DNA of 64,000 nt. Source: Engelhardtia mirabilis (GTDB lineage: Bacteria > Planctomycetota > UBA1135 > GCA-002686595). Every line of letters begins with the position of its first letter. Position 1 is the first letter of the stretch. The notes under the pieces were generated by a model. The model was not told where the DNA came from. It saw only the letters and a program-made list of their open reading frames with translations, and made no database searches. The DNA is taken from NCBI RefSeq assembly GCF_007748095.1, contig NZ_CP036287.1, forward strand, positions 2,232,001-2,296,000, in the 5' to 3' direction. The translations under genes were made by a program, and so were the position numbers. Below, in pieces: positions 57,303 to 64,000 of the stretch.

Positions 57303-58412
57303 ATGCCCGAGGCCAGCATCGACCGATCACGGGACGATCGACCCGTTGTGCTCTACGTCGACGACGATTCCGTCGACGTCGCGAGCGTCCGTCGCGCGAT
57401 CGATCGCAGAGGGTTGCCGCTCGATTTCCGAAGCGCGCCCGATCTCGCCACGGCTCGGCGAATCCTTGACGAGTCGGAGGTCGCGCTGATGCTCGTGGAT
57501 CAGAGCCTGGGGGATGGGCGCGGGATCGACTTGCTCAAGTCGATGCCAGGCATCGCTTCGATCATCTTGACCGGGGGCGGCTCGGAGGAGCTGGCGGCGG
57601 AGGCCCTGCGGCGCGGTGCGGCGGACTATGTTGTCAAGCGTTCGGATGGGAGTCACCTGGACGGCCTGCTGGGCAGCATCATGGCGACCCTGGGCAGCCT
57701 GCGCGCCGAGCGGGCGAGGGCCGAGGCGGCGCGGGACCTGGCCGACGCCTATCGAGAGTTGGAGGTCGTGACGCAGGGGCTGGATCGGGCGCTCAGCGCA
57801 CCGTTGCAGCGATTGGAGGAGCTCGGATCGAGACTGCGAGAGCAGCTCCCCCCGCAGTTCGAGGAGGCGCGGGCGAGCACTGCCGAGATCGAAGCGATCG
57901 GACGTGGCGGCTTCGAGGTGGTGCGGCAGCTCACTCGATTGGCGACCCTCAACCCGAGTGCCGAGCAATCTTGTCGGGTCGAGTTCAGCGACGTCGTTCG
58001 TCGAGCCGCCCGCCGCATTGCGATCGACTATCCCGATCGCGTCGAGGTGATGTTGGACGCCTCCCACCCGATTCAGGCGCGGCCCAATCAACTGCAGATG
58101 GCGATCGAGAGCGTGTTGGAGTTCGCGGCCAAGCACCGGCACCCGGACGGTCGCCCGGTCTCGGTCCTGGCGACCTGCGAATGCGACGAGGACTGGGTCG
58201 AGATGCAGTTCATCGATGGTGGCATCGACATCGGCCGAATCGATCGCGACGAGGTCTTCACGATCTGCGGCCGCGGGGACCTCGGCAGCGCCACGCCCGA
58301 ACTCGCCGTGTTCGATCGGGTGGCGCGGCTGCACGGGGGGACGGCTCGGGTCGACGACGGGATCGACGGCTTCGCCTGCTTCAGGCTCCGAATTCCGCGC
58401 TCGCCGCGCTGA
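57303..58412 (+). CDS. Receiver domain fused to degenerate histidine kinase
   Basis: 369 residues. The receiver domain (15-125) is intact: Asp20-22, Asp66 (MLVDQSLGDG), Thr90 and Lys112. A coiled coil (about 130-165) leads to a DHp-like segment in which the expected HDL.xPL reads DRALSAPLQ (161-169), with no His. The ATPase-like part (about 240-365) has LQMAIESVLEFAA in place of the N box and lacks the glycine-rich G1/G2 loops, although the final HGGTAR strand is kept. It is therefore a pseudokinase, perhaps a dimerisation or phosphate-sensing adaptor. It is divergent from the ethylene-receptor-like kinase, 273 bases away, and may be part of the same pathway. Confidence 0.8.
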   Translation: MPEASIDRSRDDRPVVLYVDDDSVDVASVRRAIDRRGLPLDFRSAPDLATARRILDESEVALMLVDQSLGDGRGIDLLKSMPGIASIILTGGGSEELAAEALRRGAADYVVKRSDGSHLDGLLGSIMATLGSLRAERARAEAARDLADAYRELEVVTQGLDRALSAPLQRLEELGSRLREQLPPQFEEARASTAEIEAIGRGGFEVVRQLTRLATLNPSAEQSCRVEFSDVVRRAARRIAIDYPDRVEVMLDASHPIQARPNQLQMAIESVLEFAAKHRHPDGRPVSVLATCECDEDWVEMQFIDGGIDIGRIDRDEVFTICGRGDLGSATPELAVFDRVARLHGGTARVDDGIDGFACFRLRIPRSPR

Positions 58413-58431
58413 ACTCGCGTCGGAGTTTGCG

Positions 58432-58830
58432 TCAGTCGCCCAGACCGACCACAGCGAGCAGGGTCACCACCAGCACCAGCAGTGTGGCCGACTCGAGCAA
58501 CAGACCTCTCAGGAGTGCGCGGCTCCCGCGCCGTTCCACACGGCGGGTCCGGGGCCGGCCGCGGGGGTCGCGTTGGGGCTCACCGTCGCTGTCGACAAGG
58601 GGAATCCTGCGACCGTTGCGCCACAGCAGCAGCATGGTCAGGGGCGAGGCCAACAAGCCCGTGGCGGCCGTCGAGATCCAGATCGACCACCAGACCGAGC
58701 GCATCTCGATCTGGTCGGGGGCGGTGAACGCCAGGCCGATCGCGATCGCGAGGCTGATCGTGCCCACCAGCCGCGGCAACAGCAGCAGGGTCGGCGAGAG
58801 GGGGTCGGGGAGCGGGGCCGGGTCGGTCAC
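58432..58830 (-). CDS. Small integral membrane protein
   Basis: 132 residues, GTG start. Hydrophobic segments lie at about 15-36 (LLLLPRLVGTISLAIAIGLA), 46-69 (WWSIWISTAATGLLASPLTM) and 107-130 (LLRGLLLESATLLVLVVTLL). They are separated by a basic loop rich in Arg (DPRGRPRTRRVERRGSRALL). No family recognised. It follows the HEAT-repeat lipoprotein gene by 54 bases on the same strand. Confidence 0.68.
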   Translation of the reverse strand: MTDPAPLPDPLSPTLLLLPRLVGTISLAIAIGLAFTAPDQIEMRSVWWSIWISTAATGLLASPLTMLLLWRNGRRIPLVDSDGEPQRDPRGRPRTRRVERRGSRALLRGLLLESATLLVLVVTLLAVVGLGD

Positions 58831-58884
58831 GTGTTCAGCGCGGTCGATGGGGAGTACGGGCGATCGGGAGCGGGTCGGTGCGCC

Positions 58885-59607
58885 TCAGCGCACCGCGGGC
58901 GGGTGGAGCTCGAACCACTTCTCGTAGGACGCGAAGTCGTCGCCGAAGTCGGCCTTCGCGAGGCGCGCGAAGTGGTGGCGGTAGGGCAGGGCTCCGACGG
59001 ACCCGGCGTCCGCCCAGCGTCGGCCGGCGTCGAGCAGGATCGGCAGGCCCACCGGGTCCCCGAGCTGGGCCAGGGCACTGGCCGCCGCCTCGGACACGGC
59101 CGGGTCGCGGTCCTCGAGCGTCTCACGCAGGGCCGACTTGGCCTCGACCCCGCTGAGGTGCGCGACCACCTCGCAGCCGAACACGCGCCAGCGGGGATCC
59201 AGGTCGTAGAGCAGCGAGACGACGGCCGAGACCGCCCGCGGGTCGTCGGCGCCGTTGACCATCTGGGCCAGGTACAGGCCGGGAACGCCGTCCGGTGACA
59301 CGGCGCCGAGGCTCGCGTCGCGCCGGTCGACCAGGGCAGCCAGGACCTTGGGAGCCGGCGGGCGGCCGGCGCGCTCGCTCCAGTCGCGGACGGCCCCTGT
59401 ATCACTCGAGCTGAGGGACTGGACCAGTCCGCGCAGGTAGTCTCGCGCGGCCTCGAGCTCCGCGTCCGTCGCCGGCGCGGCGTCCATGGCGGCCAGCTCG
59501 GAGAGGCGTTCCCGGTTGTCGACGGGGTCGTCCTGCGACGCCGCGCAGCCGACGGCGAACGGCAGGACGGCGAGTCCGGCCAGGAGCGATCGGTGGGCGC
59601 GAGTCAT
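58885..59607 (-). CDS. HEAT-repeat lipoprotein
   Basis: 240 residues from ATG 59607. The lipobox AVGC (Cys21) follows a short basic and hydrophobic signal. Armadillo/HEAT-type helices lie at about 95-200: DPRAVSAVVSLLYDLDPRWR, then VFGCEVVAHLSGVEAKSALR, then DRDPAVSEAAASALAQLGDP. The end has HFARLAKADFGDDFASYEKW. It is probably an envelope-bound scaffold. It is divergent from the small lipoprotein gene at 59781, with a 173-base gap between them that should hold both promoters. The open frame upstream of 59607 is Arg/Pro/Ala-rich noise. Confidence 0.75.
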   Translation of the reverse strand: MTRAHRSLLAGLAVLPFAVGCAASQDDPVDNRERLSELAAMDAAPATDAELEAARDYLRGLVQSLSSSDTGAVRDWSERAGRPPAPKVLAALVDRRDASLGAVSPDGVPGLYLAQMVNGADDPRAVSAVVSLLYDLDPRWRVFGCEVVAHLSGVEAKSALRETLEDRDPAVSEAAASALAQLGDPVGLPILLDAGRRWADAGSVGALPYRHHFARLAKADFGDDFASYEKWFELHPPAVR

Positions 59608-59780
59608 GGGGCGATGTTGGCGTGGGGGCGCGGCAATTGCACCCGCCCAGGCGCGGTACCGGGAGCGTAACGACCCGGAAGCGGCGGCGCGCCGCGCCGC
59701 TGGGGGCGCTAGTCTCGACGGCCGTGGGTGGCCCACGCAGTGCGATCCCCGCGCAGAACCGATTGTCGAAGGAACGTCCC

Positions 59781-60146
59781 GTGATTCGCCGTCGCCGTCC
59801 GATCGCCTCGATCCCCCTCGCGCTCCTCCTGTGCTGCGCCTGCGCCGCGACGCCGCCGACGGACAGCGCCGGGGCTGCCTTCGACCGGGCGACGAGCTAC
59901 GCCTTCACCGGAGCCGATGGAGAGCTGCATCCGGTGCCGCTGGACGGGGACGAAACCCTGTTCGAGGCCTGGGCCGGGGCCGTGGGGCAGGGGTGGATCG
60001 AGCGCTCCACCACGCGGCTCGTGCTGGTGCGCGGGGAGGGCGAGGACGCCCTGGTGATCGCGGTCGACGTGGCGCCGATGCTCGCGGGGGACACGACGTT
60101 GAACGTGCTGGTGGCCGCCGGGGATCGGATCGGACCGGACCGCTGA
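59781..60146 (+). CDS. Small Cys-anchored lipoprotein
   Basis: 121 residues from GTG 59781, with AAGGA 8 bases upstream, one of the better ribosome binding sites in the window. The N terminus is RRRR followed by a hydrophobic stretch and a Cys cluster (LLLCCACAA) that offers several lipobox choices. The mature part has SYAFTGADGELHPVPLDGDE and ends in a beta-rich segment (DALVIAVDVAPMLAGDTTLN). Family not recognised. Convergent with oppF, 28 bases away. Confidence 0.68.
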   Translation: MIRRRRPIASIPLALLLCCACAATPPTDSAGAAFDRATSYAFTGADGELHPVPLDGDETLFEAWAGAVGQGWIERSTTRLVLVRGEGEDALVIAVDVAPMLAGDTTLNVLVAAGDRIGPDR

Positions 60147-60174
60147 GGCGCGCGGGCGGCGGCGCGCTGGGGGC

Positions 60175-61200
60175 TCAGCCGCCGACCGGGACGCGCGCCT
60201 CCTCGAGCTGCACCAGGTGGCAGGAGGCCTCGCGGCGGCCCGCCCCGGCCAGGGCCGTCAGGTGCGGCTGCTCGGTGGAGCAGCGCTCGCCCTCGACCTC
60301 GCCGCGCAGGTGACAGCGCGGGTGGAAGGAACAGCCCGAGGGCGGGTTGAAGGGCGAGGGCACGTCGCCCTCGAGCACGATCCGGCGCCGCGCGCGCTCG
60401 ACCACCGGGTCTGCGACGGGGATCGCCGACAGGAGCGCCTTGGTGTAGGGGTGGCGCGGGTTCTCGAACAGCTCGTCGCGGTCGGCGATCTCGACGATGC
60501 GGCCCAGGTACATCACCGCCACGCGCTGGCACAGGTGACGCACCACGGCGAGGTCGTGGGCGATGAACAGGTAGGCCAGGCCGAAGCGCTCCTGCAGGTC
60601 GGCCAGGAGGTTCAGGATCTGGGCCTGGATCGACACGTCCAGGGCGCTGACCGGCTCGTCGCAGATGATCAGGTCGGGCTCGAGCGCGAGGGCGCGCGCG
60701 ATGCCGATGCGCTGACGCTGACCCCCCGAGAACTCGTGGGGGTAGCGGTTCACCTGACGCGGGTTGAGGCCCACCGCGTCGAGCAGTGCCAGGGCCCGCA
60801 GGCGCCGTTGGCGGGGCTTGACCGTGCGGTGGATGCGCAGGGGCTCGGTCAGGATCGAGCCTACCGTCTGGCGCGGATCGAGGGAGGCGTAGGGGTCCTG
60901 GAAGATCATCTGCATCTTCCGGCGGTAGGGCAGCATGCGGCGGCGCGAGAGGCCGACCAGCTCGTTGCCCTCGTAGCGGATCGAGCCGCTGGTGGCGGGG
61001 TGCAGGCCGACCACCGCGCGGGCGGTGGTGGACTTGCCGCAGCCGGACTCGCCGACCAGGCCCAGGGACTGGCCGCGCTCGACGGCGAAGGAAACCCCGT
61101 CGACCGCGTGCAGGTAGCCCGCGGGTTCACCCCAGATGCCCTTGTGGCCAACGGGGAAGTGCTTGTGGAGGTCGGTGACCTCGAGCAGCGGACGGCTCAT
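60175..61200 (-). CDS. oppF: Oligopeptide/dipeptide ABC transporter ATPase (OppF)
   Basis: 341 residues. Walker A is GESGCGKST, the Q loop is MIFQDPYASLDPR, the signature is FSGGQRQRIGIARAL and Walker B is LIICDEPVSALD. The C-terminal oligo_HPY extension is complete, with FNPPSGCSFHPRC and further Cys (ERCSTEQP, ASCHLV) that in relatives hold an Fe-S cluster. It starts 4 bases inside the oppD end (61197-61200, ATGA) and is the last gene of the unit. Imports peptides or nickel-type substrates; the binding protein is not in the window. Confidence 0.93.
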   Translation of the reverse strand: MSRPLLEVTDLHKHFPVGHKGIWGEPAGYLHAVDGVSFAVERGQSLGLVGESGCGKSTTARAVVGLHPATSGSIRYEGNELVGLSRRRMLPYRRKMQMIFQDPYASLDPRQTVGSILTEPLRIHRTVKPRQRRLRALALLDAVGLNPRQVNRYPHEFSGGQRQRIGIARALALEPDLIICDEPVSALDVSIQAQILNLLADLQERFGLAYLFIAHDLAVVRHLCQRVAVMYLGRIVEIADRDELFENPRHPYTKALLSAIPVADPVVERARRRIVLEGDVPSPFNPPSGCSFHPRCHLRGEVEGERCSTEQPHLTALAGAGRREASCHLVQLEEARVPVGG

Positions 61201-62282
61201 CGTTGGACCTCTTCGGCGCTGTTGGTCGGGGCGGGCAGGGAGGCCCTGGAGTCGAGCAGCAGGCGGTCGAGCTCGAAGCAGGCGCTGTAGCGGCGATGGA
61301 CGCCCTGGCCCTCGCCGGCAAGCTCGAGCGGCGGCTCGCTCTCGCGGCAGCGCTCGTTCGCCAGGGTGCAGCGCGGGGCGAAGGAACAGCCCGGCGGCAG
61401 GTCCGCCAGGTCCGGCGGCTGACCGTCGATGGAGAACAGGCGCTTACCCGGCGAGCCCTCCAGGGTCGGGATGCTGGCGAGCAACCCGCGGGTGTAGGGG
61501 TGCATCGGCTGGGCGAAGAGCGGGTCGGCGGGGGCCTTCTCGACCACCCGACCGGCGTACATCACCTGCACCCGATCGACCATGCCGGCGACCACGCCCA
61601 GGTCGTGGGTGATCAGCACGATCGCCGTGCCGTGCTCCGCCTGCAGGCGCTGCATCAGCTCGAGGATCTGGGCCTGGATCGTGACGTCCAGGGCCGTGGT
61701 CGGCTCGTCGGCGATCAGCACCTTGGGGTTGCAGAGCAGCCCCATGGCGATCATCACGCGTTGGCGCATGCCGCCGGAGAGTTCGTGGGGGTAGGCCGCC
61801 AGGCGCTGCTCGGGGTTGGGGATGCCCACGTTGTCCAGGGCCGCCGCGCAGCGCGCGCGCGCCTTGCGCCCGCGCAGGCCCTCGTGGATCGCGAGCACCT
61901 CGCCCAGCTGCTTGCCCACCGTCAGGAGCGGGTTCAGGGACGTCATCGGGTCCTGGAAGATCATCGACAGCGCGCCGCCGCGGATCTTCCGCATCTGCCG
62001 CTGGGGCAGGGTCAACAGGTCGCGGCCGTCGAACAGCACCTCACCGGACTCGACCACCGCCGGCGGCATGGGTAGAAGGCCCATGATCGCCAGGCTGGTG
62101 ACGGACTTGCCCGAGCCGGACTCGCCCACGATGCCCAGGGTCTCGCCGGGCTCCAGGGTGAAGCTGACGTCGCGCACGGCGCGCACGGCTCCGATGTGGG
62201 AGTCGAAGCGCACGCCCAGGTTGCGCACGTCGAGGACGGGCTTGGTGTGGTGCACGGCGATCGTCGTTTGGTCGTCGGCCAT
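61197..62282 (-). CDS. oppD: Oligopeptide/dipeptide ABC transporter ATPase (OppD)
   Basis: 361 residues from ATG 62282 (MADDQTTIAVHH), 2 bases after the oppC stop; the frame upstream is shadow. Walker A is GESGSGKSV, the Q loop is MIFQDPMTSLNP, the signature is LSGGMRQRVMIAMGL and Walker B is VLIADEPTTALD. The C-terminal extension has LPPGCSFAPRCTLANERC with the usual Cys pattern. It forms the ATPase heterodimer with OppF on the cytosolic face of the permease pair. Confidence 0.94.
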   Translation of the reverse strand: MADDQTTIAVHHTKPVLDVRNLGVRFDSHIGAVRAVRDVSFTLEPGETLGIVGESGSGKSVTSLAIMGLLPMPPAVVESGEVLFDGRDLLTLPQRQMRKIRGGALSMIFQDPMTSLNPLLTVGKQLGEVLAIHEGLRGRKARARCAAALDNVGIPNPEQRLAAYPHELSGGMRQRVMIAMGLLCNPKVLIADEPTTALDVTIQAQILELMQRLQAEHGTAIVLITHDLGVVAGMVDRVQVMYAGRVVEKAPADPLFAQPMHPYTRGLLASIPTLEGSPGKRLFSIDGQPPDLADLPPGCSFAPRCTLANERCRESEPPLELAGEGQGVHRRYSACFELDRLLLDSRASLPAPTNSAEEVQR

Positions 62283-62284
62283 GG

Positions 62285-64000
62285 TCAGTCCTTCCCTCGC
62301 AGCTTCGGGTCGAGGGCGTCGCGCAGGCCGTCGCCGAGGATGTTGAGGGCCAAGAGGGTCGAGCCCATGGCCATGGCCGGGAAGACCACGACCCACCAGA
62401 AGGTCTTGACCGCGCTGATGGCCTCGGTGCCGTCCACGGCCAAGAGGCCCCAACTCACCTTGGGTGGCTCGACGCCCAGGCCCAGGAACGACAGGAAGGC
62501 CTCGAATAGCATCACCGCCGGGATCGTGAGGGTCAGGTAGACGATCACGATCGAGAGCACGTTGGGCACCAGGTGCACGAACAGGATGCGCGGCGTCGAG
62601 GCGCCCAGGACCCGCGCGGCTTCCACGAACTCCTGGTTCTTGAGGCTCAGCACCTGGCCGCGCACGACGCGCGCCATCGTCAGCCAGTAGATCGCGCCGA
62701 TGACCACGTAGAACACGGTCATGTAGCCGATGCCGTAGTCCGCCAGGTCGGTGCGGTACTCGTTGATCAGGGTGATCAGGAAGATCACCACGAAGATGAA
62801 CGGCACCGAGTACAGCACGTCGACGATCCGCATCATCAGGTTGTCGGTGCGGCCGCCCACGAGCCCGCTGAAGGCGCCGTAGGTGACGCCGATCAACAGC
62901 GAGCAGAGGGTCGCGACCAGGCTGACCTGGATCGAGATGCGGCTGCCCCAGACGATGCGCGCGAGCAGGTCGCGGCCCTTGTTGTCGGTGCCGAGCAGCG
63001 GCCCGGTCTGCCACAGCCCGAAGACCTTGGTGCGCACCCAGACCAGGGCGCGGTCCAGGGGATTGAGGTCCCAGATGCCGTCCAGGTGGGACATCTCCAG
63101 CAGCGCCGCGCGCGAGCCGCGGGAGGCGATCTCGGCGCGCACGGCGCGGGCCAGGTCCGCGTGGTTGTGACCCTCTTGGCCGATGGCGGGGACCGCTTGG
63201 CGTCGCACGACGATCGAGCGCTCGCCGTCCTGGGAGACCACCTGGAGCTCGGACAGGTGCTGCAGGTCGATCTGATCGGCGCTCTCCAGGGCTGCCACGA
63301 GGTCGTCCGCGGCGTCGGTCTGACCGTCGAGGCCGGCGGGGTCCGCGCCGCCGTCGACCGACCAGCTGAGCGGCACCCGCTCGCCGTCGATTCGAAGTCG
63401 GGTGACGGTGATCCCGTCAGCGCCTCGGACCTCGGCCAGGTAGCGCCGGTCGCGCAACTGGTCGCCCTCGTCGCCCAGGGTGTAGACCAGTTCGATGCCG
63501 TCGCCGGAGGTGCGAACCTCGTAGGACTCCAGTGCCCCGCGGTCGAGGTCGACCTCGAAGTCGACCCAGGCCTCGCGCGCGCCAGCGTCGCGGCCGACGA
63601 CCAGGACCTGGGCGGTGCCGTCGAAGCCGGTGGGGCGGTACTCGACCCGCGCCCGGTCGCCGTCGCGCAGGGGCACGGCGTGGCGCTCGATCACCGTGCC
63701 GGGTTCGTCGCCATCCTTGACGAAGACGGCGCTGGAGCGGCCCGAAGCGGCCTTGACCAGGTCGCGCAGCTCGTCGCCGCCCGGCGGCGGGTCCCCGGGC
63801 AGCCACTCCGCTCGCAGTTGGAAGTCGAGGAAGGTGCGGTGGCGCCAGGCGTTGTCGGCGAAGGCGCCCAGGGACGAGGTGGCGCCGGTTCCGAACTCGA
63901 AGCTGCGCCCGGGGGGCAGGTTCTCGGGCAGGCGCGGGGAGGCCTCCCAGGGCAGGAAGGGCGGCTGGGGCTCGGACTGGGGGTCCAGGGCCATCGGCGA
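62285..64000 (-). CDS. oppC: Oligopeptide ABC transporter permease (OppC), 5' end outside window
   Basis: The visible 571 codons are open to the right edge; the first Met is at 63994. The C-terminal 220 residues are a standard binding-protein-dependent permease with five helices and the coupling motif EFVEAARVLGASTPRILFVHLVPN. Ahead of them lies about 330 residues of soluble, beta-rich sequence (for example RARVEYRPTGFDGTAQVLVV and TVTRLRIDGERVPLSWSVDG). The first membrane helix that OppC needs is not present. I infer that it lies beyond the window edge and that the soluble part is a large periplasmic insert between helices one and two. LLGTDNKGRDLLARIVWGSR just before helix two is the usual OppC/DppC signature. 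Confidence 0.85.
   Translation of the reverse strand, partial: SPMALDPQSEPQPPFLPWEASPRLPENLPPGRSFEFGTGATSSLGAFADNAWRHRTFLDFQLRAEWLPGDPPPGGDELRDLVKAASGRSSAVFVKDGDEPGTVIERHAVPLRDGDRARVEYRPTGFDGTAQVLVVGRDAGAREAWVDFEVDLDRGALESYEVRTSGDGIELVYTLGDEGDQLRDRRYLAEVRGADGITVTRLRIDGERVPLSWSVDGGADPAGLDGQTDAADDLVAALESADQIDLQHLSELQVVSQDGERSIVVRRQAVPAIGQEGHNHADLARAVRAEIASRGSRAALLEMSHLDGIWDLNPLDRALVWVRTKVFGLWQTGPLLGTDNKGRDLLARIVWGSRISIQVSLVATLCSLLIGVTYGAFSGLVGGRTDNLMMRIVDVLYSVPFIFVVIFLITLINEYRTDLADYGIGYMTVFYVVIGAIYWLTMARVVRGQVLSLKNQEFVEAARVLGASTPRILFVHLVPNVLSIVIVYLTLTIPAVMLFEAFLSFLGLGVEPPKVSWGLLAVDGTEAISAVKTFWWVVVFPAMAMGSTLLALNILGDGLRDALDPKLRGKD

Overview
This window is GC-rich bacterial chromosome with almost no spare DNA. 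It holds no rRNA, tRNA, IS element or CRISPR array that I can see. The gene content fits a Planctomycetota-like bacterium: many single-pass or lipoprotein-anchored proteins built of carboxypeptidase-regulatory-like beta-sandwich domains, a Gld-type ABC cluster with a DUF4340 partner, few strong Shine-Dalgarno sequences, and very frequent GTGA/ATGA start-stop overlaps. That placement is an inference; no marker gene here fixes it.

Left end (1-6.3 kb): a PaaZ/BoxD-type aldehyde dehydrogenase cut by the window edge, a secreted HEAT-repeat protein, comEC, and, divergent from comEC, coaD and a RidA-family gene. From 6.3 to 21.5 kb, eight tandem + strand genes encode paralogous membrane-anchored or lipid-anchored beta-sandwich proteins. 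They are interrupted only by a pair of small Tubby/LURP-like proteins. A TPR-PDZ-like protein, ychF and an unrecognised gene follow.

Histidine block (25.1-31.9 kb, minus strand): hisG-hisC-hisB-hisH-hisF-hisA/I/E-hisD, with a 4-base start-stop overlap at each of six junctions. HisA, HisI and HisE are one polypeptide whose HisIE part resembles fungal HIS4. Upstream of hisG lies a 24-residue leader peptide with five His in seven codons. It is followed by mutually exclusive hairpins ending in a terminator, so the operon looks controlled by classical His-codon attenuation. The histidinol-phosphate phosphatase is not in this cluster.

From 32 to 39 kb there are three more beta-sandwich proteins on the minus strand, a 15-bp tandem repeat that may encode RAEVL repeats, and a small Cys-rich protein. 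From 39 to 51 kb the minus strand carries a metallo-hydrolase/S9 peptidase pair, a large lipoprotein with a small partner, and a four-gene ABC system (ATPase, ABC-2 permease, a double-length GldG-like protein, DUF4340 protein).

Right end (51-64 kb): a GT87-like membrane glycosyltransferase overlapping tail-to-tail with a pair of SPFH proteins; a histidine kinase with an ETR1-type ethylene-binding domain and its Rcp1-like response regulator; a divergent REC-pseudokinase; small envelope proteins; and an Opp-type transporter (OppF, OppD, OppC) running off the right edge.
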